Positions 36,201 through 44,676 of a stretch of DNA of 64,000 nucleotides are shown one piece after another; position 1 is the first letter of the stretch, and every line of letters begins with the position of its first letter. The stretch covers positions 62,001 to 126,000 of the forward strand of contig NZ_JBQKLI010000001.1 in NCBI RefSeq assembly GCF_052116305.1, written 5' to 3'. Source of the DNA: JBQKLI01 sp012798975. Its GTDB lineage: Bacteria > Bacillota > Clostridia > Tissierellales > Peptoniphilaceae. The notes beneath the pieces are model-generated. The model worked only from the letters and a program-made list of their open reading frames with translations, did not search any database and was not told where the DNA came from. Position numbers and translations under genes: made by a program.

Positions 36201-36755
36201 GAGAAAGAATCTGAAGAATATAACAATATGAATAATCAAAAAGTGGATTTAATTGAAACTACTTTAAACTTGGAAAAGATCATCAGTAGTTTAGACGAGA
36301 ATATGAAGACAAACTTCATTGAAAGTTTCAAAAAGATCAATAAAAACTTTAACCGTATTTTTCAAGTTCTTTTCAATGGCGGAAAAGCATCCTTAAGGGT
36401 TGATGAGAATGATATACTTTCATCTGGTATAGAGATTGTAGCAGAACCGCCAGGAAAAAAACTGCAGAACTTAAATCTTCTCTCTGGAGGAGAGCGTTCA
36501 TTAACAGCAGTAGCGCTTCTTTTCGCGATATTTGAAAATCATCCCTCTCCATTTTGCATCTTAGATGAGATAGATGCTGCATTAGACGAAGCGAATATAT
36601 ATCGGTACACGAAATATTTAAAAGAACTATCAGAGTACACTCAGTTTATTATGATCACCCACAGGAAATCAACGATGGAAATAGCAGATGTTTTGTATGG
36701 GGTGAGTATGCAAAAAGAGGGTATTAGTAATGTTATAACTTTAGACTTAAAATAG
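33222..36755 (+). CDS. smc: Chromosome partition protein SMC
   Basis: ATPase of the SMC-ScpA-ScpB condensin that loads at parS sites and organises the chromosome. The 1177-residue protein is full length. It has the N-terminal head with Walker A GPNGSGKSNI (32-41), a first coiled coil (about 165-500), the hinge (about 515-665, with GALADLIQVEKKYEKAIE), and a second coiled coil. The C-terminal head carries the ABC signature LLSGGERSLTA and Walker B CILDEIDAALDE. A GGTGGAAG site precedes the ATG. Its partners scpA and scpB are 8 kb downstream. Confidence 0.98.
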   Translation: MKLKKIGLHGFKSFKDRINLEFDHPITAIVGPNGSGKSNIADGIRWVLGEQSAKSLRGTKMEDIIFAGTEKIKPVNVAQVSMTFDNESQWLPLDYKEITIERRVFRNGESNYYLNKSKCKLRDIRELFLDTGIGKDGYSIIGQGRIESILNSKSEDRREIFEEASGISKLKYKKIESLKKLEHVRENVKTIEELLNVKSAELNYLKKEASRASKAMGIEKDLLEKDKNIALYDIQSFNRLKEEYSEKLNELETQMAFIKDEKDDLSQQLSSTTEELADLNVELEKQEKELRDLEINKEKLKSNYDLNQEKLHFSKNESERLKTQIGIYTKNIERKKEDKQNLFQEAEKLKEKIKEYTRAFKKAQASIQEFKEQENTLNHEYRLFIETLDGEKNEFNRLTALKETNFQHSLHEEKNTKEYLEQEEKTAEEIEKHKRNILIFNDKAVELSNRISRNKEKRQYLEEKLETERRKLQESEGKKINLEIEGKDLRNKYNFLFQIKDNYEGYYRQVASFLKELKKNESLSNKSRGALADLIQVEKKYEKAIEVLLSGNLQSIVTRTDQDAKDLVRFLKEKKIGRLTFLPMESIKAKKATEDIQDPDVLCIASTVVRSDDEYRSIIDYFLNRTLIVQNMDTAIKIKKKYPYYRIVTLDADLINTWGSIVGGYKKTQNKGVSIVNREKEIEDIKNKIKEKSKQFEVEINFIKDHKESLEQYKKDLEDLDREVEELQKEMENIQNQKEYFSTQIEILGIKQEEYKKYYEKKSETIFTKDHEERLAYLKKSIQEKSILKEEMELKLESNQKSLQTFEMDHYKADNLSEAGKRDLRINENELLKIEEETSQERILLAEVQNKLEDLYKTIQLLEEENRQINVDAEQMEVSYHKKQQENPILKQLHLELAQKREKINHRISEIDKDILKKDYSIHSLTEKIERQEEKILKEVDRIFEEYNISLNLEDKYQLNESISVDHTRQEIKNMKKTLFQIGEYRKESIEEYEKESEEYNNMNNQKVDLIETTLNLEKIISSLDENMKTNFIESFKKINKNFNRIFQVLFNGGKASLRVDENDILSSGIEIVAEPPGKKLQNLNLLSGGERSLTAVALLFAIFENHPSPFCILDEIDAALDEANIYRYTKYLKELSEYTQFIMITHRKSTMEIADVLYGVSMQKEGISNVITLDLK

Positions 36756-36763
36756 GAGGAATT

Positions 36764-37942
36764 ATGGCTTTTTGGGATCGATTTAAGAAAAAGAAAGAAA
36801 ATATCGACACAGATGAGATAATTGAAACAATAGAAGATCAAGAAGAAAAAGAAGAATTAAAAAAAGATTCAGAAACCCTCGAAGAACAAAATAAAAAGGA
36901 AGAAACTATTCCAGAGGCAGGTTTAGAAAATCAAGAGGCTGCTGCTAATGAAACTCTAGAAGAGATTCAAGAGGAAGAAGAACATTCTGAAGGTGAAATA
37001 GTGGAAGAAGACCATGAAGAAAAAAGTCTAAGCTTCCTTGATCGTTTAAAAAACGGTCTTACAAAAACTAGATCGAATATTGCGGAAAAAATCGACGATA
37101 TTCTGGCTTCAACAAGAAGCGTCGATGAAGATATGATGGAGGAACTTGAGGACACTTTGATCTCTGCAGATTTAGGGATGGAATCAACGATGGAAATCAT
37201 CGATCAGCTCAGAGACCGTATCAAGAGAAAAAACATAAAAGACCCTGAAACTGTTAAGAAAGAATTGATCTCCATCATGAAAAATGAATTAACAAAAAAT
37301 AATCTTGATAGTAAAATACACATCGAAAACAGTCCGATGATAATTCTTGTAGTTGGCGTAAATGGTGTAGGAAAAACGACAACTATCGGCAAAATGGCCT
37401 ATCAATATAAAGAAAAAGGAAAGAATGTGCTTCTTGTTGCAGCAGATACCTTTAGAGCTGCAGCCATTGAACAGCTTACAGAATGGGCGAGTAGAGCTGA
37501 AGTAGATATTATTTCTCATAAAGAAGGAGCCGATCCTGCATCGGTAATATTTGACGGGATTGCTGCTGCAAAAAATAAAAACAGCGATATTATCATTTGC
37601 GATACAGCAGGACGTCTTCACAATAAGAAAAATTTAATGAATGAATTAAATAAAATTCACAGAGTTATAGAAAAAGAGTTTCCTTCGGCAAAGAAAGAAG
37701 TTCTGCTTGTATTAGATGGTACAACTGGCCAAAATGCAATATTCCAAGCAAAAGAATTTAAAGAAGCGTGTGAATTAACGGGAATTGTTATTACCAAGAT
37801 GGATGGTACGGCTAAAGGCGGTGTTATATTTCCGCTGCAGGCGCAAATGGAGATTCCTGTAAAACTAATAGGGATCGGAGAACAGATTGATAATTTAGTA
37901 GAATTCGATTCAGAAGCATTTGTTGAAGCGATTGTAAATTGA
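36764..37942 (+). CDS. ftsY: Signal recognition particle receptor FtsY
   Basis: SRP receptor GTPase that docks ribosome-nascent chain-SRP complexes at the membrane. The 392-residue protein begins with a strongly acidic A region (about 10-85), then the N domain and the NG GTPase domain. GTPase motifs are GVNGVGKTT, DTFRAAA, DTAGR, TKMD and the closing GIGEQ. AGGAGG precedes the ATG, 8 bases after smc. The ylxM-ffh genes that often follow are not present; instead a promoter overlaps the ftsY stop. Confidence 0.97.
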   Translation: MAFWDRFKKKKENIDTDEIIETIEDQEEKEELKKDSETLEEQNKKEETIPEAGLENQEAAANETLEEIQEEEEHSEGEIVEEDHEEKSLSFLDRLKNGLTKTRSNIAEKIDDILASTRSVDEDMMEELEDTLISADLGMESTMEIIDQLRDRIKRKNIKDPETVKKELISIMKNELTKNNLDSKIHIENSPMIILVVGVNGVGKTTTIGKMAYQYKEKGKNVLLVAADTFRAAAIEQLTEWASRAEVDIISHKEGADPASVIFDGIAAAKNKNSDIIICDTAGRLHNKKNLMNELNKIHRVIEKEFPSAKKEVLLVLDGTTGQNAIFQAKEFKEACELTGIVITKMDGTAKGGVIFPLQAQMEIPVKLIGIGEQIDNLVEFDSEAFVEAIVN

Positions 37943-37967
37943 TAGAGTTTCTATTATTTGATAAAAT
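37939..37967 (+). promoter_or_regulatory. Promoter of the asp23-nusB gene run
   Basis: TTGATA (37939-37944) and TAAAAT (37962-37967) are spaced by 17 bases, each one base off consensus. The -35 box overlaps the ftsY stop codon, and the start would be about 20 bases before the asp23 start codon. Confidence 0.65.
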
Positions 37968-37992
37968 ATTGTTAATATGGAGGTATTAATTG

Positions 37993-38331
37993 ATGAAACG
38001 AGAAGAATTTAATAATGGTTCCGTGCGTATATCCAATGATATACTAACTTTGATAAGCGCGATCGCTGCAAGTGAAGTAGAAGGAGTGTATTCACTAGTT
38101 GGAATGGAAGGAGTCGATATGACTCGTGTTCATTCGAATCAGATAAAAGGGGTAGCACTTGAAACGGACGGTCAGAATATCTTGATTGATATAGATATTA
38201 TTGCGGAATGCGAAGGAAAAGTAAATCGTATTGCAAAAATTGTACAAGAAAATGTTATCGACAAATTAAAATTAATGACAGGACTAGACGCAACATGTGT
38301 GAATGTACAGATTGAAGGTCTAAACTGTTAA
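37993..38331 (+). CDS. Asp23/Gls24 family envelope stress response protein
   Basis: A small soluble protein (112 residues) of the Asp23/YloU/AmaP-associated family, characterised by ISNDILTLISAIAASEVEGV at the start and a repeated alpha/beta pattern. Family members associate with the membrane and cell-wall homeostasis, but many are of unknown role; the position before nusB and xseA matches YqhY in B. subtilis, which has been linked to acetyl-CoA carboxylase control. Both a TTG at 37990 and the ATG at 37993 fit the GGAGG at 37979-37983; the ATG is preferred. A short hairpin (38338-38358) separates it from nusB. Confidence 0.88.
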   Translation: MKREEFNNGSVRISNDILTLISAIAASEVEGVYSLVGMEGVDMTRVHSNQIKGVALETDGQNILIDIDIIAECEGKVNRIAKIVQENVIDKLKLMTGLDATCVNVQIEGLNC

Positions 38332-38380
38332 TGTTTGCCCTCTTACTTAATAAGAGGGTGAATTTTTGGAGGACAGAAAT

Positions 38381-38794
38381 ATGAGTCGAAAAAATGCCAG
38401 AACCTGGGCTATGAAATTATTCTATAGTATGGATATGAATCAAGATTATACGAAGGAATATTTTCGAGATTTTTTAAATCAACATTCCTTGCCAAAGGAT
38501 GAAAAAGATTATATAAGATCGATCTACTACTATTATTACGATCATCAAGAATATCTAAATAATATTATCCGGTCTCATCTATCAAAATGGAAACTTGAAA
38601 GAATTGCCAAAATAGACATATCTATTATTAGGATAGCTATGATAGAAATATTATATATTGACAATGTGCCAGACAGCGTTGCGATTAATGAAGCGGTAGA
38701 AATAGCTAAACTGTATGCCGCTAAGGATGCGTATAAATTTATCAATGGAGTGCTAGGATCTGTTGTCAGAGATAAGGAGGGTTTAGATGGCTAA
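38381..38794 (+). CDS. nusB: Transcription antitermination factor NusB
   Basis: RNA-binding factor that with NusE assembles the rRNA antitermination complex. The 137-residue helical protein starts MSRKNARTWAMKLFYSMDMN and has the conserved C-terminal ERIAKIDISIIRIAMIE, VAINEAVEIAKLYA and FINGVLGSV. An upstream TTG frame (38366) lies in the GGAGGA ribosome binding site (38368-38373), so the ATG at 38381 is chosen. xseA begins 8 bases before its end. The nusB-xseA-xseB-ispA order is standard for Firmicutes. Confidence 0.95.
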   Translation: MSRKNARTWAMKLFYSMDMNQDYTKEYFRDFLNQHSLPKDEKDYIRSIYYYYYDHQEYLNNIIRSHLSKWKLERIAKIDISIIRIAMIEILYIDNVPDSVAINEAVEIAKLYAAKDAYKFINGVLGSVVRDKEGLDG

Positions 38795-40124
38795 ACCCTT
38801 AACAGTATCCGAGCTTAGCAAATATATTTCAAATGTCATGAAGCGAGATCCGATTCTTTCAAATGTTTATTTAGAAGGGGAAGTTTCGAATTTTAAAAAA
38901 TCGAATGGACATGTTTATTTTTCATTAAAAGATAAAGAAGCTATGATACGCTGTATTATTTTTAGAAATATGGATCTTTCAAAAGAATGTTCCATATATG
39001 ATGGATTAAATATTATTATCAAAGGCAGTATTATCACTTATGCAGGCGGCAGCTATTATCAAGTCCTTGTAAAAAAGATTGAGCTCAGCGGCGAGGGGGA
39101 TATCTATAAACAATATGAAATTTTAAAAAACAAACTTTTTGAAGAAGGCTTATTTCGAGAAGAACATAAAAAACCACTTCCGAAATTTCCGCAATCTATT
39201 GGAGTAGTGACTTCTTCAACAGGTGCAGCGGTTCGAGATATTATAACAACCTTGAAGAGAAGATATCCTATCTGCAATATTGTCCTGTATCCGGCCATTG
39301 TGCAAGGAGAAAATGCTGCAGCTGATATTATCAGAGGTCTTGAGTTTTTAGATCGAAGGGAAGATATCGATCTGATCATTTTTGGCAGAGGCGGCGGATC
39401 TTTCGAGGATCTAAATGCTTTCAACAACAAAAATCTGCTTCGAATTGTATATCAGATGAAAACACCAACGATATCTGCCGTAGGCCATGAAATTGACAAT
39501 ATGCTAAGCGATTATGTAGCTGATGTCCGAGCGGCTACGCCAACAGCAGCTGCGGAAATAGCTTCGCCAAACATTAAAGATATTTTGTCAAAATTTGAAG
39601 CGGCTTCCAATCGAATGAATCAAAGAATTAAAACTTTGTTTAAAGGTGAATTCAGAAACTTAGATTATTATGCTAAAGAAATCGAATTCTACAATCCTTT
39701 AATGAGAGTGAAGGATTGTGAAAGAGAGCTGGCAGAGAAAAAAGCAGATCTTGAAAAATCTCTTCATCAACTGCTGAAATTTCAAAAACAAAATTTGGAG
39801 TATAAAAAAGAACTGTTAACACGAAACTTCCCGTTAGATAGAATAGAGTTAGAGAATGAAAAGATAGAAGAAAGAAAAGATAGACTAAATGACCTTCTAT
39901 TAAACTGCTTGAAATGGGAAGGGCTGAGTTTAGATAATAAGTTGGAAAAAATGACACTGATTAATCCGAAAAATATTTTAAATAAGGGTTATGCTAGAGT
40001 GTACAAGAAAAATGAACTAGTCCAATCTTCGCTGGAAGTGAATGCCAATGATAGAATTAAAATATTGATGGCAGACGGAATACTATACTCTCAAATAGAA
40101 AAGAAGGAGACATTTAATGGATAG
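38787..40124 (+). CDS. xseA: Exodeoxyribonuclease VII large subunit
   Basis: Catalytic subunit of the single-strand-specific exonuclease VII. The 445-residue protein has the N-terminal OB-fold (about 5-100, with GEVSNFKKSNGHVYFSLKD), the core with GVVTSSTGAAVRDIITTLKR, the glycine/acidic site LIIFGRGGGSFEDLNAFN, PTISAVGHEID and VADVRAATPTAAAE, then the long helical region that binds XseB and a C-terminal beta segment (INPKNILNKGYARVYK). It overlaps both nusB and xseB by 8 bases. Confidence 0.97.
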   Translation: MAKPLTVSELSKYISNVMKRDPILSNVYLEGEVSNFKKSNGHVYFSLKDKEAMIRCIIFRNMDLSKECSIYDGLNIIIKGSIITYAGGSYYQVLVKKIELSGEGDIYKQYEILKNKLFEEGLFREEHKKPLPKFPQSIGVVTSSTGAAVRDIITTLKRRYPICNIVLYPAIVQGENAAADIIRGLEFLDRREDIDLIIFGRGGGSFEDLNAFNNKNLLRIVYQMKTPTISAVGHEIDNMLSDYVADVRAATPTAAAEIASPNIKDILSKFEAASNRMNQRIKTLFKGEFRNLDYYAKEIEFYNPLMRVKDCERELAEKKADLEKSLHQLLKFQKQNLEYKKELLTRNFPLDRIELENEKIEERKDRLNDLLLNCLKWEGLSLDNKLEKMTLINPKNILNKGYARVYKKNELVQSSLEVNANDRIKILMADGILYSQIEKKETFNG

Positions 40125-40359
40125 CTTTAAGGAATATGATTTAGGGATCAGCAGATTAGATGAAATAATTGAAAAACTTGAATCAGATGATCTCACATTA
40201 GAAGAAAATATTAAATTGTATGAAGAAGGTATCAAACTTCATAAGAAATTAAAACAAATATTAAAATCACAAGAAGGCAAGATACTAATGATTCAGCAAG
40301 AAGAAGAGATCGAATTTGAACAGATCAGTATCATCGGAGAAAGTGAAAATGAATTATAA
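40117..40359 (+). CDS. xseB: Exodeoxyribonuclease VII small subunit
   Basis: An 80-residue helical partner of XseA. The signature LDEIIEKLESDDLTLEENIK, with YEEGIKLHKK, is typical. AGAAGGAG precedes the ATG within xseA. Its stop lies 11 bases inside ispA, so translation of the three genes is probably coupled. Confidence 0.95.
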   Translation: MDSFKEYDLGISRLDEIIEKLESDDLTLEENIKLYEEGIKLHKKLKQILKSQEGKILMIQQEEEIEFEQISIIGESENEL

Positions 40360-41167
40360 TCAGCTAAAGATTATGATAGACGATGAGATCAAAGGGTTGA
40401 AATGGTCTGATAATATTGTTGAAGAAGCATCTTATTATGCATTAAAAGAAGGAAAAAGATTAAGACCGGTATTATTACTCGCTTTTCAAGAACTGTTTCA
40501 GGGAAATCTAATAGAGGCTATGCCTTATGCTGTGGCTCTGGAAATGATTCATAATTATTCTTTAATTCATGACGATCTGCCTTCCATGGATAATGATCAA
40601 TTCAGAAGAGGAGAATTAACGGTACATGCTAAGTATGGCGAAGATATTGCCATACTGGCAGGAGATAATTTATTAAACCGTGCTTTCGAAATTTTATTTA
40701 ATGATTTAGTGAATTTTGAAAATCCAAAAAACAGAATCAAAGCCTGCCATTATATCAGCAGCGCTTCCGGTATGAAGGGAATGATCGGCGGACAAGTGAT
40801 CGACATTTTAAACAGTGCAGAAGATGAAAAAGATATTCTTGAGATGTACAATATGAAAACATCCGCTTTAATAAAAGCAGCATGTATCGGCGGTACATAT
40901 CTTTCAGGGAAATTAGAATATCTTGAATTCGCGGAACGCTATGGAGAAAATTTAGGACTTCTTTTCCAGCTAACGGATGATCTTTTGGATATTGAACAAG
41001 ATAAAGAAGCGAACAAGACAACTTATCTAAGTTTTGAAACAAAAAATGGACTGTTAAAACGATTAGATGAATTGGAAAGAGAAATGAAATCTAATCTAGA
41101 AAAGATAGATTACGACACAGCAGTGATAGAAGAAATCTATCTCAAAATGCTTCAGCGCGAGGTTTAA
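40349..41167 (+). CDS. ispA: Polyprenyl (farnesyl/geranylgeranyl) diphosphate synthase
   Basis: Prenyl chain-elongating enzyme joining isopentenyl diphosphate units. At 272 residues it is slightly short for the family (about 290). The first aspartate-rich motif is DDLPSMDND (near 82-90) followed by RRGELTVH; the GGQVIDIL segment and the second motif QLTDDLLDIEQD are present. The frame opens upstream at 40316 in xseB; the ATG at 40349 with GGAGAAAG gives a normal N-terminus. Product chain length cannot be stated. dxs, which usually comes next, is missing. Confidence 0.92.
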   Translation: MNYNQLKIMIDDEIKGLKWSDNIVEEASYYALKEGKRLRPVLLLAFQELFQGNLIEAMPYAVALEMIHNYSLIHDDLPSMDNDQFRRGELTVHAKYGEDIAILAGDNLLNRAFEILFNDLVNFENPKNRIKACHYISSASGMKGMIGGQVIDILNSAEDEKDILEMYNMKTSALIKAACIGGTYLSGKLEYLEFAERYGENLGLLFQLTDDLLDIEQDKEANKTTYLSFETKNGLLKRLDELEREMKSNLEKIDYDTAVIEEIYLKMLQREV

Positions 41168-41168
41168 G

Positions 41169-41936
41169 ATGTCTTTAAAAAGAGCTGATCTGTTATTAAA
41201 AGAATTGGGATATGCTGTTTCAAGAAACAAGGCTCAGACAATGATTGATGAAGGCATGGTTTTCTATAAGGGAGAGAAAGTGGAAAAAGGATCTAAAAAA
41301 ATTAGCGAGGAAGGATTATCTGTTCAAGGCAATTTGAAATACGTGGGAAGAGGAGCTCTAAAATTAAAAGAAGCGTTCGTCAAATTTGGTCTGGATGTCC
41401 ATAATAAAATCTGTATGGATATCGGTGCTTCCACCGGAGGCTTTACTCAGGTTTTACTGGAGTCAGGGGCTGAGAAAGTCTACGCACTAGATGTAGGCAG
41501 GGATCAGCTGGATGAAAACTTAAAATGCAATCCAAAGGTAATCAATCTTGAAAATACTAATTTTAGATATATAGATACGGATGAATATGAAAATATTGAA
41601 TTTATATCTATCGATGTATCCTTTATATCCTTAGATCATATATTGCCAAATGCCCTCAAAATCATTGCACAAGGAGATATTGTTGCTCTTCTTAAGCCGC
41701 AGTATGAAGGCAAAAATAATCAGGATAAAAAAAGTCATTATACATTAATAGAAAATAAACTAGATTGGTTTAAAAACTCCGAATATCATATCTCAGAGAT
41801 TATTCCTTCCCCAATACGCGGAAAAGACGGATGTATTGAATATCTTCTTCATATCGAGAAGGGAAATTCGGAGAAAAGGATAGAAATACAGCCTATTATA
41901 GATGAGGCTTTTGAAAGAAATAGGGAGAAGAAATGA
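41169..41936 (+). CDS. tlyA: TlyA family rRNA methyltransferase
   Basis: S4-domain plus FtsJ-like SAM methyltransferase; in mycobacteria TlyA 2'-O-methylates 16S and 23S rRNA. The 255-residue protein has the S4 RNA-binding domain (1-60, KRADLLLKELGYAVSRNKAQ), then the methyltransferase domain with VGRGALKLKEAF, the SAM motif DIGASTGGFTQVLLESGA, ALDVGRDQLD and LLKPQYEG. The start is one base after the ispA stop; the end overlaps argR by four bases. The rRNA target in this organism is inferred from the family. Confidence 0.93.
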   Translation: MSLKRADLLLKELGYAVSRNKAQTMIDEGMVFYKGEKVEKGSKKISEEGLSVQGNLKYVGRGALKLKEAFVKFGLDVHNKICMDIGASTGGFTQVLLESGAEKVYALDVGRDQLDENLKCNPKVINLENTNFRYIDTDEYENIEFISIDVSFISLDHILPNALKIIAQGDIVALLKPQYEGKNNQDKKSHYTLIENKLDWFKNSEYHISEIIPSPIRGKDGCIEYLLHIEKGNSEKRIEIQPIIDEAFERNREKK

Positions 41937-42385
41937 AGAAGTATACAAGACAACGGTTGATACTTGATTTGATCGATGAATATCAAATCCATACACAAGA
42001 AGAATTGTCTGAGTATTTAGAGAAAAATGGAGTGAAAGCAACACAAGCGACGATCTCCCGAGATATTAAAGAATTAAGAATTACGAAAGTACAGACACCG
42101 GAAGGCGATTATCATTATGCTATTATTGAGACGGTACATGATTCTTTAAATGAAAGGTTGGATAAAATATTTCGTTCAGCTGTTTTATCGATTAAAAGAA
42201 ATGAGGATATGGTTATTGTCAAGACGATATCCCATACAGCGACAGTTTGTGGAATGGCTATTACAAATGCTAAACTTAAAAACATCAGCGGTATTTTAAC
42301 AGGAAATGATACTATTTATATTGCAGTTGAAGATAAAGACGGTTTAGACGAATTAGTTGCAGATATCAAATCAATCATCAGGTGA
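41933..42385 (+). CDS. argR: Arginine repressor ArgR
   Basis: Arginine-responsive repressor/activator of arginine metabolism genes; hexameric in the family. The 150-residue protein has an N-terminal winged helix-turn-helix (QEELSEYLEKNGVKATQATI, then SRDIKELRITKV) and a C-terminal arginine-binding oligomerisation domain (TVCGMAITNAKLKNISGILT, then GNDTIYIAV). ATG and the tlyA stop overlap as ATGA. The location between tlyA and recN is conserved in Firmicutes and does not imply that neighbours are targets. Confidence 0.96.
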   Translation: MKKYTRQRLILDLIDEYQIHTQEELSEYLEKNGVKATQATISRDIKELRITKVQTPEGDYHYAIIETVHDSLNERLDKIFRSAVLSIKRNEDMVIVKTISHTATVCGMAITNAKLKNISGILTGNDTIYIAVEDKDGLDELVADIKSIIR

Positions 42386-42389
42386 TAAA

Positions 42390-44087
42390 ATGCTAAAAAA
42401 TCTATATATCAGGAATTTCGTTATTATTGAACAAGTAAATATTGAATTTGACAGCGGATTTAATGTGATCACCGGGGAAACTGGTGCTGGAAAATCAATC
42501 CTTATTAATGCTTTAGAAATTCTAATTGGAAATCGCCTCGATAAAAAAGCAATAGGTGCTTTTGCAGATAGTGCAATGGTTGAAGGCAGTTTTTATATTG
42601 ATTCATCAGAAACGAAACAATTTTTGTTGGATAACGGATATCCCCCAGAAGAAGACCTTATTATTATAAGCCGAAAATGGGGGAGAAACGGGAACAGCGA
42701 AAATAGATTGAACGGCAGAATAGTTACAGCCACGATCATCAAGAAAATCATGAATCATATTATTGATATTCATGGGCAAAATCAAAATCAAATGCTCCTA
42801 AAAAAAGATAATTACTATAATCTTCTTGACGATTATCAAAGGGAAAGAACTCAGCCCTTATTAGAACAAATCAAATCTCTTCTAGCAGAAATTCATCATT
42901 ACGAAGAGGAGCTGAACAATATTAGTGTTGATAAATCGGAAATCGACAGAGAGCTGGATATAATCAATTATCAGCTGGAGGAGATAGATGAATTGAACTT
43001 AGAGGAAATCGATGAGACAGCAATCGACACAGAATATGACAGATTGTCTAGAATGGAAACTGTTAAAGAAAATCTTGCTCACATACACGAAAAGCTGTCT
43101 GGTTTTGATCCTATGGGGAATATTTTAGATCAGTTAAATACTCTATCTCAGAATTTAAGTACAATATCAGATTTTGATTCAGTTTTAAAAGAAAGCAGTG
43201 ATGAGCTGGAAGAGGTCCATATCGTATTAGAAGAGATATCGAATAATATCAGCCGTTTTCATGATAATCTATACTACAATGAAGAAAGACAGTTTGAACT
43301 AGAATCCATTTTTTCTGTATTAACGAAGTTAAAAAGAAAGTATGGAGCAGATATCGAGAAAATCCTTGAGTTCAAAGAAGAATTGGAAAAGAGGAAGACT
43401 GTCCTCTTAAATGTTGATGAAAATAGAAAGATACTGCAGAAAAAGCTCGATCAAATAACTCAGAAAGCATATACTTTAGGTAAGGACTTAAGTATTATCC
43501 GACAAGAAATCGCTAAGATTATCGAACGGAAAGTGACAAATAATCTAAAAGATCTGAATATGTTAAATGCTGAATTTTCTATTCAAATTGAGAAACAAGA
43601 CGAATTGCATTATAATGGTCTAGATAAAGTAGATTTTCTTTTGAAAACGAATAAAGGGCAAGATTTTAATTCATTATCTAAAATAGCTTCTGGTGGAGAA
43701 GTTTCTAGGATTATGCTGGGGTTTAAAGAAGTATTTGCAGAAGCAGATCCGACAGAGACATTAATATTTGATGAAATTGATGCAGGAATCAGCGGGCGTA
43801 CTGCTCAGATTGTAGGGGAAAAATTGGTAGATCTGGCAAATAAATTCCAAGTCATTTCCATTTCCCATTTGCCTCAGATAGCTTCATTGGCAGATCGCCA
43901 TATTTTGATTGAAAAGAAAGATATTGAAGAGAAGACGATATCTAATTTATATATTATTGAAGAAGAAGAGAGAACTGAAGAAATTGCTCGACTAATCGGC
44001 GGTGTAGATATTACAAATATTACGAGAATGCAAGCTGAAGAAATGCTGGAACAGGCAATTTCTATGAAGAAGGAGAGAAAAGTATGA
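42390..44087 (+). CDS. recN: DNA repair protein RecN
   Basis: SMC-like ATPase acting early in double-strand break repair. The 565-residue protein has Walker A GETGAGKSILINA (near 29-41), a coiled-coil arm (about 150-370), the signature ASGGEVSRIMLGFK and Walker B LIFDEIDAGISG, then ISHLPQIASLADRH. The open frame begins at 42357 within argR; the ATG at 42390 with GGTGA upstream gives the family start MLKNLYIRNFVIIE. The nudF gene starts four bases before its end. Confidence 0.97.
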   Translation: MLKNLYIRNFVIIEQVNIEFDSGFNVITGETGAGKSILINALEILIGNRLDKKAIGAFADSAMVEGSFYIDSSETKQFLLDNGYPPEEDLIIISRKWGRNGNSENRLNGRIVTATIIKKIMNHIIDIHGQNQNQMLLKKDNYYNLLDDYQRERTQPLLEQIKSLLAEIHHYEEELNNISVDKSEIDRELDIINYQLEEIDELNLEEIDETAIDTEYDRLSRMETVKENLAHIHEKLSGFDPMGNILDQLNTLSQNLSTISDFDSVLKESSDELEEVHIVLEEISNNISRFHDNLYYNEERQFELESIFSVLTKLKRKYGADIEKILEFKEELEKRKTVLLNVDENRKILQKKLDQITQKAYTLGKDLSIIRQEIAKIIERKVTNNLKDLNMLNAEFSIQIEKQDELHYNGLDKVDFLLKTNKGQDFNSLSKIASGGEVSRIMLGFKEVFAEADPTETLIFDEIDAGISGRTAQIVGEKLVDLANKFQVISISHLPQIASLADRHILIEKKDIEEKTISNLYIIEEEERTEEIARLIGGVDITNITRMQAEEMLEQAISMKKERKV

Positions 44088-44617
44088 TTTATGAAGAGAA
44101 AACAGTAAAATCTGATATTATTTATGAAGGTCGTATTTTAAATTTAAGAGTAGATACTGTAGAATTGCCAAATCGAAAATACTCTAAAAGAGAAATTGTA
44201 GAACATGGCAAAGCAGTTGCTTTAATACCTGTCAAAGAAGATAAAATCATATTTGTCCGTCAACATAGAATTGCGGTAGATAGAGTATTATTAGAATTGC
44301 CTGCAGGTCTTGTAGAAGCGAATGAAGAGCCGCGGGAAACAGCTCTTCGTGAGATGCAAGAAGAAATCGGTTATGCAAGCGACAGCTTAGAGTACTTGTT
44401 CGATAGTTTGTCATCACCGGGCTTCACTAACGAGAAAACCAGTTATTTTCTAGCAAAAGATTTATATAAAAAGGAAGCTGCTCCTGATGAAGATGAGTTT
44501 TTAGAAGTTGAGGAGTATACACTGGAAGAAGCTTTGGATATGATAGACAGCGGAGAGATTATCGATTCTAAAACGATTATCGGTATCTTGTATGCTGCAA
44601 GAATTTTAAATAAATAA
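44084..44617 (+). CDS. nudF: ADP-ribose pyrophosphatase (Nudix hydrolase)
   Basis: A 177-residue Nudix hydrolase of the ADP-ribose pyrophosphatase group. The complete Nudix box runs from G75 to Y97, with the pattern GLVEANEEP followed by RETALREMQEEIGY, and a family PGFTNEKTSYFLA segment follows. ADP-ribose is the expected substrate, hydrolysed to AMP and ribose 5-phosphate; the exact substrate is inferred. ATG and the recN stop overlap as ATGA. A hairpin terminator follows. Confidence 0.9.
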   Translation: MIYEEKTVKSDIIYEGRILNLRVDTVELPNRKYSKREIVEHGKAVALIPVKEDKIIFVRQHRIAVDRVLLELPAGLVEANEEPRETALREMQEEIGYASDSLEYLFDSLSSPGFTNEKTSYFLAKDLYKKEAAPDEDEFLEVEEYTLEEALDMIDSGEIIDSKTIIGILYAARILNK

Positions 44618-44622
44618 TATAC

Positions 44623-44660
44623 TTTAAAGATCTTTCATTGAATGGAAAGATCTTTTAAAT
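44623..44660 (+). terminator. Weak terminator between nudF and scpA
   Basis: An inverted repeat (TTTAAAGATCTTTC with GGAAAGATCTTTTAAA) around a short loop is followed by TTAAATT. The T tract is interrupted, so termination may be partial. Confidence 0.55.
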
Positions 44661-44676
44661 TAAAGAGGGAATATAG

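Noticed and set aside
37289..37621. Antisense 110-codon frame opposite ftsY
   Set aside because: It covers the conserved GTPase motifs of ftsY on the opposite strand and has no protein-like features of its own.
38338..38358. Hairpin between asp23 and nusB as a terminator
   Set aside because: An eight-base stem (CCCTCTTA/TAAGAGGG) is present, but the following TGAATTTTT is a poor T tract; it may be an mRNA-stabilising or weak attenuating hairpin.
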